From: Branchinecta lynchi
Taxonomy: Eukaryota > Arthropoda > Branchiopoda > Anostraca > Branchinectidae
NCBI GenBank assembly: GCA_023053575.1
Contig: JAKZAP010000015.1
Span: 12,520,142 to 12,584,141, forward strand
Reading direction: 5' to 3'
DNA length: 64,000 nt
The notes under the pieces are model-generated. The model was not told where the DNA came from. It searched no databases and saw only the letters and a list, made by a program, of their open reading frames with translations. Made by a program: the position numbers and the translations under genes. Positions 54,766 to 64,000 of the stretch are shown here, piece after piece; position 1 is the stretch's first letter; each line of letters opens with the position of its first letter.

Positions 54766-57700
54766 GTGATTACAGATTAATTAAGCTTTGTCTAGGCCTT
54801 TTTGTGTTATCTCTGTTTTGTTTTCAACCATCTTTCTATAAAGTACATATCATGAGAATATCCTTTGTTTTTCTGTTATAGTAACACCTAATAATACTAA
54901 TATACAGTACAGATATGCTTATGTGAACACCTCTCTAAATTTGTCCATGCCTTGTCTTTGTTTTATGCTTCTAGAACAGTCAAACAGAAATCACTGAAGA
55001 GCTAACTCTTTCCCCATCCTTCTGGCACTAAAGAACAACTAAAATATTTTGTTTCAAATTAATTTTCCAATTTAAAAATTCTCCTTCCTTTTCCTGGTTC
55101 GGACCATCATTGAAGTAAATAGCTTCAGATAGAGCCATCTGTTGGTTCAGACTCGCTACTCTCATTGAAATTAGGCGCTGCTATCTCAACCAGATGTCTT
55201 GCAATTCACCATTGCTCATAGTTATTTATTGGTTTATTTATTTGTGTGTTCCTGAGTGATTAATTAGTTTTATGTATCTGTTTGAATTAATGCAATTAGC
55301 TTCATCAATTGGGGATGGGCAGGTGTCAAGGTACTGACTAGTTTCATATTTTCCTGTGACAAACTGCTTGAATAGGTGCATATTTACAATTGTGTCCGTT
55401 GTTACTGGACATTTCTTGCGTAAACTAAATTCTTGCAAATGGGTTCACACTAACGTGAATGTTGGGGACGTTTTTCGTGTGGCTGGCTCTGGTTCTATAG
55501 AGCTCTCGACGACATTTTTGCGTGGATGCTGTCAATCTTTTTGTCATTTTCGTGTCAACGAATGAACAGGTGGACAGTCTATCAAGCTTGACAGATGCCT
55601 CCTTTTCAACGACAACACTGCTCTGTGGGCAGCGTTTAGCTGAAAAGGGATATTTTGTAGACCTTCCACTCATATACTCGCATCCAGCTAAATGTGCATT
55701 TTTGCATTGTCGAAACCCATCTTGCTCAGCTGTTCAAGGCCCGACCAATTTTCTCATTTGTGTGCATGAGATCACCCGTTAAGGTTTACAACCATCCACG
55801 CTAAAATGACCCATTGCTAAATTGTCCGTTTTTAGTTGTTTTTTCTTTGTCAGCCCATTTTTTGAGTTTATAACTCGCGTTCACAGTCACACAGAAACCC
55901 CATTCACGTCACAGGCACATAGCAGGAGGCACCTGTCGTTTGCTCTTGTTCGGTCTGCTTGATCTAGCCTAGCGCACCTGTTTAAAAAAATGTGCTTAAA
56001 TTCGGAACTCTAGGTGCCATTTTTCGGACGGCATTGAATCTCCTAAGAAGAATCAGAGGAAAACAAAGCCCTAAAGATTCAAACTTGTGATGAAATTGGA
56101 TCTGGTAAATTTAGGTGTAAAATCAACGTTTCTGATAAGTATAAAGCCTAAAAAGTTGCCTGGTATGACTTAATTGTTTTCTTTGGCAAATTCCGATGTC
56201 AACAAACGTTCACATAGGCATACCTCTACTGTAGTCAGGTTGTGGCCAAAATACAACTGTCCAGGTTTTGTTGGGCCGTATTTACAGTGTTGACTAAATT
56301 GTATTGGAATTCCATGCAGTTGTGATGTATCTAGCTAGGGTAGCCACAAAGAGTGCTACCAGCAGTAGGCTAGTGCAAAATTGTTGATTTTCTGCAATGT
56401 CAAATGAATTGGGGTGCATTTAACATAGGCTACTTGTTTTTCATTTTTTTTAGTCTAAAACAGCTGCTAAAAATACTTCAAATACACCAATGAATTCAGG
56501 AAAAAATTGTTGATTCAATAAGGCCTGTGGTAGTATGTCCTAGCTAGCTTTTATTACCATATTGGCATGTTAATAATTGCTTGAATGAATATCCATTGTG
56601 TAAAATGAATATCCACCAGTAAAATAGCTTGTTCTTTGAACTTGAGCATCATATTCCCAGTTTCGCTTATAATCCATGTGAGGCTGTTCCCAATGATAAA
56701 AATTAACACCCAGTTTCAATAAATATTTCAAAACAAGATGGCTGCTGCCATTCATTTGGCCAATGGCTGTGTGACACATCCATTCTCAGAATATTTGTTG
56801 CCTAATTGCCAAATTTTCAAAGACGTTCCAGCATGCTGCTGGTATGCTCCCATAGGAATGAGTGTTTTTCTAACCGAGAATTGGGATACTTAGACCATGT
56901 TTACCATTCTTAGACAAGAGTGGCGAGCTAAGAATGCTTTTTACTGGCAAACTTGGCTTTTCCTGTTTTGATAACAAAAAATGCAGTTCTAACCTAATTC
57001 AGTTATTGTCCAGGTGGGGGTTTATGTGCAGCATCCTAGTTGCTAAGTTACACACAACCATGTCGAGATATAGAGTTCTCATTGATCTGTATTTTAAGGA
57101 TTGACTTTTCCATTTTCCTATACGACTAAATCTGGTTGTGAGCACTAAATACCAGCTCCCCCATTACAATCTATGAAAGTTGCTGTTCTGACATCATTCT
57201 GAATTTGCTTAAGCTTTTGCAACTATATGGCAACTGAAGTGCTAAATTGTGGGATGTTGTAGGGTGGGCTTTTAGTAGAATACAAACGTCGAACTTGAGC
57301 TGTGGCAAAAGTTGGCCTGTCTCCCCTACCAATAACTGAATATCGACGGACTGCTACACCAGTAAATTTTCTGTTCTTAGCACTTGAGCATCACAGTCAC
57401 ACTTACTCTTCTTATAATCCATTTGCAGCTATTCCCAATGCAAAAAATTAACACCCAGTTTCAATAAAAATCACAGACAAAATTGCTGCCATCTTGCATT
57501 CAGACAAGGTTTGGCAGTATGATAAACATGAAACTCAGAATTTTCCATGCAACAAAATACATGCGAGACACGAATTGAACATGTCGGACAGTATGATCAC
57601 AGAGGAATTATTGTTTTTCTATTAATGAATACTGATACGGTGCAGCATGTTAGAAGGTATATGGAACTCAAACCAAATCTAAAGTTCAGGAGAATCACAT

Positions 57701-60700
57701 TCGAATGACCAAAGGCTCAGAATATTAAAGTAATTTGTTCAGTAGTTTCCCTAGTGATAGTTTAGATTACTGTTTTTCTGAAGAAGATTTTTTTTTTGTA
57801 GTAGCTACTCTAGCAATGGTATGTCGCAAAGAAAAATGCAATAGCCTATACAATCGAGTCGACCACTAAAACCCTGATTTTTGGATAACCTATGCCAAGC
57901 GCTGGTTATATCTACCATTTGGCATAACCTATGCCAAGCGCTGGTTATATCTACCATTTGGCATAGCCTACGCCAAACGCTGGATACCCTATGCCAAACA
58001 GTGGATAGCTGTGTGATAGCTGACTGAAAAATACTTTCGGAAAAACCTTGAATCAATAGTCTGTCTACCACTGGAGGAAGAGTTCCTATTAACTCTCTTC
58101 AGTTCCTTCTGTTACTTCTTTCAAGATTCTTATTTCAGATACCATTCCGATACCAACATTCACCCAATCTTGGTGACACTTTGTTACGGTAGCAAAAAAA
58201 AAAAAAACCAAGTCCTTGATCACCTCACCTTGCATTTGGTCTTTGCAGGAACTTCATTGAAATTCCATTTTACCATGGATTGGATACACTTGAAATCAGT
58301 GGCAAAGTCAAAATTTAAAGCCGAGTATTGTAAAATTATTTTTTGTTCTAAATAATTTGCAGTTTGCTGTTAAAACACATCAAGTTTATTTTTCCCTTTT
58401 AATTTGTCGATATCTAACCTCCAAACAAAATTTCTGGTTTTCTTTAGTCTTCTTCAAGTATGGTTCTATAAAGATATCATCAGATCTGGCTAAGAAAAGA
58501 AGTAAAAACATCACTCAAGTTCAAGTTCTGTTTATTTCAAACTAAATGTAACATAAAGAGCCAGTTTTTCATTTTACAGTATTTTACATGTTAGAGGAGC
58601 AGATTCAAGCAGTTGAGTAGGACTGGGAGTGTTGGTATCTGTTAAAAAGAAAATAATTGGTTTATGGACATGGATGTGACCGCCTCCTACCCCCTTTAAA
58701 CAAATGTAACACAAAGTTAGTTTTCTCTTTTTGCAGGATCTGATATATCATCCATGGGTAAAGGGAATTGGGAATGATGCTTCAGCATGCATTCTCGTTT
58801 TCTTTTTAAGAGGCATGATCTTATTTTCTCCTGCATTCTCCTGTCTTTAAATTAGACAGTTAGTTTTAATAGGCCTAGTAAATCATGCTATTTGTCTCAT
58901 TTTTGGTTTGCATTTAGGTCCAGTCAACATTGTTGGTGGGCCAGCCCTTGGTGTCCACTTGACAACTACCAGAGAGGGGAGGGCCACTGGTGAAGCTTAT
59001 GTGGAACTTGACACAGAAGAAGATGTCGTAAAAGCAATTACTAAGAACAAAGAACATTTGGGAAGCAGATACATTGAAGGTAAACCTTTATTGTTGCTTT
59101 TTTACAAAACTCCTACCTAAGTAACTAGCTATCCAACCAGACATACAGCATTAATCACAAGTTGTGTCCAACGGGGTGAAATTCTTGTTTCACTCCAAGC
59201 TGTGATTTGTGGTAAGATCAGTAAATGAATATTCTTTGAGCCCAGCTGACTGACGTTTCAAAGTCAGTAAATGAATCAATCAGTTAACTGATTGAGGTGG
59301 GGGGGGGGGGATAAGACTTGTTTCAATGATATGCTCCACATAAATAACAATGCTAACTAAAGATGGCAAGATTAGCATTACAGGCTGGGTGTTGTAAGCC
59401 TTTTATATACTATTACCAGTTATATCTATCTAAATTTCTTATTCTTTAGTGTTCAAGGCATCCCGCTCTGAAATGGACTGGGTTATCAACAAGATCCAGA
59501 AAACAAGTTTTGATGATTTCTGTGTGAGACTTCGAGGTCTTCCCTTCGGAGCTACAAAGGAAGATCTCATAGAGTTCTTCCAGGGTAAGTGCAATTTGCA
59601 GTACCAATTTAAACAACTTTGGAAATAAGATTCAGCATATCTAAAAGTGTGTTAGAATACTAGTATGCCAGGTCAGCTGATTTCTGTCAAGAAAAAGTTC
59701 TGTATACACATTCCTTATCCGGTCAAATAACCACACTTACTCTGATTATTTTTCATCTGTCTCATTTGATTGTAAGCCTCTCATGCTGCTGTTAGATGTT
59801 TGTTTCTTCTGTTCTATTTACTATTCAGCCTCCTACTTTGTATCAAAGATTTAACTAAGCATGTGTTTTCTTTTTGCTGAGTTTTAGTTGCGTGGAAAGC
59901 TACGTCCTACACGAGCTCCATATATAGAAAGATATGTGGATGTTTTAGTGATTGAACATTAAAGAGGCTGAACCTAATATTAAGTTGTCTTATGACATTC
60001 CAGTTGCTCATTGTGGATTAGAACTTGGCTTATGCCACAAGTTTGAATACATGGTGGAAGAACATGTGACCTCCCTCTCCTTTATTGCATAATGAGGCAT
60101 TTAGACTGATCTGTAAGATACGTTTCAAATATTGGTTATTGATTGAACTGACAATATCAGTTATTTATAACAATTTTTGGGGGGCTAGCTCTAGAGAGTT
60201 GTACGGCGTCGAGCATCAGTACAGTCATTGAATCCCATTGTTCCCTTAGTCTCTTTTCTTTTTTGATGCTTATTTTTTATCTCGTGCAGTTACTACATAA
60301 TTGAAAGCTTAGTGTATTTTTTCCTTTTCTTGGTCTGTACTGCACTATTTTCCTCTTCTTAGGTGCGTACATAAAATTTCATCATCATGGTGTGCCTTTT
60401 GCCTTAGCCTATTTCGATGATTAAGATAGTTCTCGAATACCTTTTGTCTTGAAAGAAAAGGGTTAATGGTCGTGGCTTTCTAGAGTTGTCAGGACTTAGG
60501 CCAGTTAGTTCTAATCATTCAAGTTTTATTCATCAGCACACGGCCATACGACAATCAACGCAAGTATCGGTAACTTCTTTAAGCGAAAGAGGGTAAGGGC
60601 AGTGAAGCAAAGGGTTTAGAGCACAGACGACAAATAGAGATTTTGCTACCCTCGTGTTTCTTTCTGTATTCTAAATTGCCGAATTCTGGCCTCTGTTTGT

Positions 60701-63595
60701 TGAACCCATTTTATAACCCCCTCTTCTTTTCCGAATTCGTAATGTAAAATTTGTTTTAACCTGTTGTTTGGTTCATTTTAGTGCACAGTGTTTTCACGTC
60801 TAAGGGCTAATTATCTTTGGGCAGGGTTGCCGATAATACCGAACGGGATCTCCTTACCGCTTGATGCTCAAGGGAGGGCAAGTGGGGATGCATACGTTCA
60901 GTTTACAACATCAGAAGCAGTGGATAAGGCGTTGGAGAAACACAAGGAGAAGATTGGGCACAGGTGGGGATGGTGGTTCAGCGGTTGGTCCCCCGGCACT
61001 TGGTTGGGTGGTTCGACCTCATTTTATTTATTCTCTTTGAATGTGGTTTTGGTTGGTACAATCCTTCAGAAGGTAGATCGTAGGAATATATAAATAATAT
61101 GTGAGCAAGAGTCAGTATAAAGCTACTAGAGCGATTGTAGGCATGGTACACGTGACTGAAGTTCTTAATGCACAAGTCAGATTACCCTTAGTCTAGAATG
61201 ATACAAGTAGACTATGTCTTTCTCGGACTCAAGTGTGGAACGAAACCAAATTTGTATGCCAATCGTAGGAACACGACGATTAGGGCTAGGCTAAAGTTTG
61301 GTTAGGAGTTAAAAAGGACTGATTGGTTAGAGAGAAAGCCTACGAAACAGTTAGTTTTGTACCTTCGGTTGGTAGTTAGGCTTGCAAAAGGAAAGTATCG
61401 CGGTCCTTTTGCCCAGTTTTCCAGAAATGGTATCGGTGACGGCGAGTGGGAAGATCTCGAAAAGCAGAAGTGATCACGGTCTTGGTTAGGGATAAACTTA
61501 GGGTTCTTTTCTGAATTTCAAAGAAATTACCGTGAAATACGTCCTTTATACGAGCCCAGATTGGATTGGAAGTTATAGCGGGTTTGAGCTGCATCATCAG
61601 AAATATAAAGGTGAAGTTTTTGCCAATATTATTATCCGGGTATCACATCCAAGCGGAAAAGATGCGCTAGATTTGAGTAAGAAATGTCACTGTTTTATAT
61701 ATTTTCGTATATTAGGTACATTGAAGTATTCCGTTGCTCAATTGACGAAATGAACACTGCCACTGCACCAAGGGGTATGCTAGGTGGTATGAGAGCAACC
61801 AGGGGCGGTGCTGGTGGTGGACGACCCACCCCTTACGACCGTGCAGGAGCCGTTGGTGGTATGAGGACTGGTGGTTATGCTGGTGGTAAGTAATATAATG
61901 TATTTTCTTATCGAAGGAACTATGAATGAACATGATGAACAGGCTGTCAATAGATGATAGGTGGAAACGGGAATTGTAAATGAAATATGATGCTGCAAGA
62001 AGTATATATCATTTAAAAAACATGCTGGTTTGTCAAAATATAGCTAAATATAACAGAAATTCAGAGGAACCTAATTTTGTAACTGAAAACATGTCGTCCA
62101 GGTTAAACTATCTGCGCCTTCAGTTTTATTTTTGTAATAATTGACCGTCTCCTAACTGACACCATATGTGGTAGCGAGTTCCAAAGAGGGCCACTTTCTT
62201 TGATGCATGGAATGTCCCCACGAGACTGTAATCCCCTGTTCCTTAATTCCTCTCCGATATGCTCGAAATGTCCAGCCTAAAGTTCATACCACCATATTAC
62301 AAATCTGATATTGAGTCTTACGATAGACCTCACTGGAGAGCTGAGTTGTGTCTTCCCTTTGTCGCTTACAGATTGTTTAGAGGAGACCTGATTGAGACAT
62401 TTATTTTAAATTAATCAGTGGAAGTTGTGACAACTTTAAAGTTCAACTGAAAAGCCAGCTGTTTGGTATCATTTAACGGAATACACAAGCCCGTTAATTC
62501 CGTTCACTGCTACTGCAAAATTCTACTATGACGCGGAAAATTTGAGTTTCAGTACAAATGCGGTGTTTTAGTAGCCAGTGATCATCTCGTGCAAGGTAGC
62601 TCTCTGCATCAACACGTATTTTCCGTTTTCGTCAAGCATACGACACAGGTACAAACACATAAAGGTACCACAAATCCAACAGGAAATTTCACTATATGGA
62701 TATCGATTATTGGGGAATAGCAGAGCAACGAAGTAACGCATTTTCATCGTGTCTTCAAGCCTCTTCAAGTGAGTTAAGTGAGGGGTAACTAAAAGGATTT
62801 ATCATTATCCGTCATCACTGTGGGCATGCGTACACACTTACAAAACCACGATTCCACAAGGACGTTTATCATTGAGTTAATGCTGAATCAGCTCCTACAG
62901 GCCCATCATTAACTCCCATTAGGCCCCACCTACACTTCGTATTATGCGGGTCTAGAAAGGCTTGGTCTCTCTACTCTGTCTGAAAGACGCCACAAGTTGA
63001 CAATGGATTTTGGACGTAAATGCTTGTCCTCTGATCTTCATAGATCTCTCCTACCGGATTACGAGGCCCCAAACCAAACTCGACCTGAAACAAGGCTTCG
63101 CGCTGCAACCCGTAATTGTACCAGACTTGTTCGCCCCGATCTCTACTGACCGGTATCTTTCGTCATTTGTACCATATTTCGTAAATTATTTTAATTCTGA
63201 ACCGTGATATATTCGTTATTAATTGTATATACGGAGAAATATTTTAAGGTAATTATTGAAAAGTGATCATAAAGTTTTAGCCGTGCTAAGAAGTGTGTGA
63301 CGATCCGACACTAGCGAGTAATTATATGAGCCACTCAGGAAATAAACGTTGTTATTATTAATATATAAGTAGTTTCAAGGGCATTATTGATGAGATTTTT
63401 AACTCTGATCAGTTCGATCATCCAAAAATCTCTTGAGTTATTTAGATTATATTATTATTCACTCAAACGTCCCCATTCACACATTTAAAGTATCATTGCT
63501 AATTTGTTTCAGGTTACGGCGCTGACTACGATGACATGTCAGGTGGCGGCTATGGGTTTGGTGGCACTCCCTCCGGATTTGGAGGTTCGTATTAA
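54681..63595 (+). CDS. hnRNP H/F family RNA-binding protein (six exons seen)
   Basis: Six exons (54,681-54,765; 58,918-59,079; 59,450-59,584; 60,825-60,963; 61,716-61,885; 63,513 onward) join in phase with GT-AG introns. The product starts MSAKDDGNVVRLRGLPWSAT. It has a first quasi-RRM (VVRLRGLPWSAT ... TREGRATGEAYVEL ... LGSRYIEVF), then a second (CVRLRGLPFGATKEDLIEFF ... GRASGDAYVQF ... IGHRYIEVFR), then a Gly/Arg/Tyr-rich region (RATRGGAGGG, GYGADYDDMSGGGYGFGG). This order is that of hnRNP H/F, nuclear proteins that bind G-tracts through qRRMs and regulate splicing and polyadenylation. The third qRRM and second Gly-rich part of vertebrate hnRNP H are not present up to 63,595. Either the frame stops at TAA (…GFGGSY) or a donor at 63,585 (GAG|GTTCGT) leads to exons beyond the window. 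Introns contain a LINE fragment and small repeats. Confidence 0.93.
54766..58917. other. hnRNP H/F intron 1 (4.15 kb)
   Basis: It holds no second gene that I can support. An imperfect direct repeat of about 130 nt lies near 56,600-56,740 and 57,385-57,500 (CTTATAATCCAT, TTCCCAATG, AAAATTAACACCCAGTTTCA in both). Three tandem 39-bp units lie at 57,885-58,002. An inverted pair of GCGC/CATCTG words lies at 55,130-55,175. The donor is GTGATT and the acceptor TTTGCATTTAG. Confidence 0.6.
57885..58002 (+). repeat. 39-bp tandem repeat in intron 1, three units
   Basis: Units start at 57,885, 57,924 and 57,963 with ATA(A/G)CCTA(T/C)GCCAA, then CGCTGG; the first two units are identical. The flanking and unit words (ACCCTGATTTTTGG, TATGCCAA, CGCTGGATACCCT) also occur once at 43,515-43,610 and, inverted, at 31,300-31,380 in the arms of the inverted repeat, so this is a dispersed family expanded here. 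Confidence 0.6.
58918..59079 (+). CDS. hnRNP H/F exon 2 (rest of qRRM1)
   Basis: It encodes GPVNIVGGPALGVHLTTTRE, GRATGEAYVELDTEEDVVKA and ITKNKEHLGSRYIE. GRATGEAYVEL is the RNP1-like strand and SRYIE the family's last strand (HRYVEVF in vertebrates). The first codon is split after one base, matching exon 1. It ends before GTAAAC. Confidence 0.95.
59450..59584 (+). CDS. hnRNP H/F exon 3 (linker and start of qRRM2)
   Basis: It encodes VFKASRSEMDWVINKIQKTS, FDDFCVRLRGLPFGATKEDL and IEFFQ plus one base. The EMDWV linker and CVRLRGLPFG strand are typical of hnRNP H/F. The donor GTAAGT is perfect. Confidence 0.96.
59585..60824. other. hnRNP H/F intron 3 (1.24 kb)
   Basis: No supported second gene or clear repeat. 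The acceptor is CTTTGGGCAG. The preceding intron 2 (59,080-59,449) contains an 11-G tract near 59,300, of interest because hnRNP H/F itself binds G-runs. Confidence 0.5.
60825..60963 (+). CDS. hnRNP H/F exon 4 (qRRM2)
   Basis: It encodes GLPIIPNGISLPLDAQGRAS, GDAYVQFTTSEAVDKALEKH and KEKIGH plus two bases of arginine. LPIIPNGISLP corresponds to LEIVPNGMTLP in vertebrate hnRNP H, and GRASGDAYVQF is the RNP1-like strand. The donor GTGGGG is weaker than the others and G-rich. Confidence 0.96.
61716..61885 (+). CDS. hnRNP H/F exon 5 (end of qRRM2, Gly-rich start)
   Basis: It completes HRYIEVFRCSIDEMN and continues TATAPRGMLGGMRATRGGAG, GGRPTPYDRAGAVGGMRTGG, YAGG. RPTPYDRAGA parallels RPGPYDRPGAG of vertebrate hnRNP H. 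GGGR-type RGG repeats suggest arginine methylation sites. The donor is GTAAGT. Confidence 0.93.
61886..63512. other. hnRNP H/F intron 5 (1.63 kb)
   Basis: It contains a 3' LINE fragment at about 62,912-63,365 on the same strand as the gene. The rest shows no feature. The acceptor is AATTTGTTTCAG. Confidence 0.55.
62912..63365 (+). pseudogene. LINE ORF2 C-terminal fragment with tail
   Basis: A frame reads YYAGLERLGLSTLSERRHKL, then TMDFGRKCLSSDLHRSLLPD, and RAATRNCTRLVRPDLY before a stop at 63,148. The pattern LERLGL-x-x-L-x-x-RR ... FGRK ... LLP ... R (T/N)xR is the conserved C-terminus after the reverse transcriptase of Jockey/CR1/I-type LINEs. About 200 nt of 3' UTR follow, with AATAAA at 63,340 and a TTATTATTAAT tail. 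It is a 5'-truncated copy and cannot move. Its polyadenylation signal lies in sense inside the host intron. Confidence 0.72.
63513..63595 (+). CDS. hnRNP H/F exon 6 (Gly/Tyr-rich), end uncertain
   Basis: It encodes GYGADYDDMSGGGYGFGGTP and SGFGG. Read through, it ends SY and TAA at 63,593-63,595. Alternatively GAG|GTTCGT at 63,585 is a donor, leaving one base, as at the ends of exons 1, 2, 3 and 5. A complete hnRNP H/F would still need a third qRRM. No AATAAA follows within the next 300 nt, which favours continuation beyond the window. Confidence 0.8.
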
Positions 63596-63814
63596 TTTTA
63601 TTCTGGAGCGTCTTACGTAGAGCTGGCTATCCGGTTTGGCTTGTTGTTGGGTATCATATTGGCACGGAGTTGCCTATGATGTGTCGAAACAAAATAGCAG
63701 TGGGGCACTCCCAACCAGAGATGTGCGAATCCGATCCTGAAATGATTCGAATCTGAATCCAGGGTTAGGTACGAATCCGACCTTAAAGAACCCCTCGCAC
63801 TATTTACTCTTCGT

Positions 63815-64000
63815 CTTACAATTCAATTCAATTTATTTATAACCCATCTCAACAAAAGGAGGGCAACCGCCCTAAAGATGGAGTAACAAACAAAATAATT
63901 AGAAAAAAGAAACAGCTAACAGTAAATACAAAGAATATCAACAAAGACGATTAAATAAATAGCGCTGACCATGGGTGAGACAACATTGACACAGAAGAAC
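63815..64000 (-). repeat. Probable LINE/SINE 3' tail (minus) at window end
   Basis: AATTCAATTCAATTTATTTATAA followed by CCCATCTCAACAAAAGGAGG and a short hairpin (GGGCAACCGCCC) resembles the inverse of a retroposon 3' end with an (AAATT)-type tail. The element continues beyond the window, so the call is tentative. Confidence 0.35.

Overview
This is a window of eukaryotic, almost certainly animal, nuclear DNA. It has spliced genes with GT-AG introns of several kilobases, tRNA-derived SINE-like pieces, LINE fragments, many hAT-like and 3-bp-TSD MITE-like elements, and minisatellite-carrying repeats. Long open frames are absent; almost every open frame above 60 codons is a chance frame inside repeats. 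The only gene I can name is an hnRNP H/F homologue at the right end. A marine invertebrate is a reasonable guess from the style of the repeats, but the sequence does not fix the phylum.

Layout. 1-0.65 kb: LTR-like promoter repeats (201-bp tandem units). 1-10.6 kb: SINE-like pieces, a perfect 324-bp hAT-type MITE, a 299-bp GAGCGTG MITE, a palindromic GATACC array, and four short, phase-compatible exon candidates of an unrecognised plus-strand gene. 10.65-17.5 kb: a decayed hAT element (transposase C-terminus still readable) into which a 5.9-kb hAT-like element with an exact 8-bp TSD has inserted. 17.6-19.7 kb: tandem dimers and a 173-bp hAT MITE with exact TSD. About 19.7-50.9 kb: a giant imperfect inverted repeat. 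The left arm is about 19.71-33.72 kb, the spacer about 9.3 kb, and the right arm about 43.06-50.90 kb. Both arms carry the same decayed LINE reverse transcriptase, LTR-like promoter block, foldback element and MITEs. The arms differ by later insertions: a second 5.1-kb copy of the hAT-like element and a 1.9-kb minisatellite element in the left arm, and a 296-bp MITE in the right arm. For each of these the opposite arm preserves the empty site. 51-54.5 kb: another minisatellite element with a nested 1.34-kb hAT-like insertion, then more C-tract repeats. 54.68-63.6 kb: the hnRNP H/F gene, with a LINE 3' fragment in its last visible intron.

How the parts relate. The genic part is one RNA-binding-protein gene coding for two quasi-RRMs and a Gly/Tyr-rich tail. 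The third qRRM usual in hnRNP H/F is not in the window, so the gene either continues past the right edge or ends early. Everything else is mobile-element stratigraphy. The arm-versus-arm comparison dates the insertions: poly-G hAT element, foldback, LTR-like block and GAGCG MITEs came first; arm duplication and inversion came next; the 5.1-kb hAT, the minisatellite element and the 296-bp MITE came last. I found no rRNA, intact tRNA, CRISPR or clearly new enzymatic system. The most unusual items are the large inverted repeat with paired empty and filled sites, and the minisatellite-bearing elements whose ends look Helentron-like.
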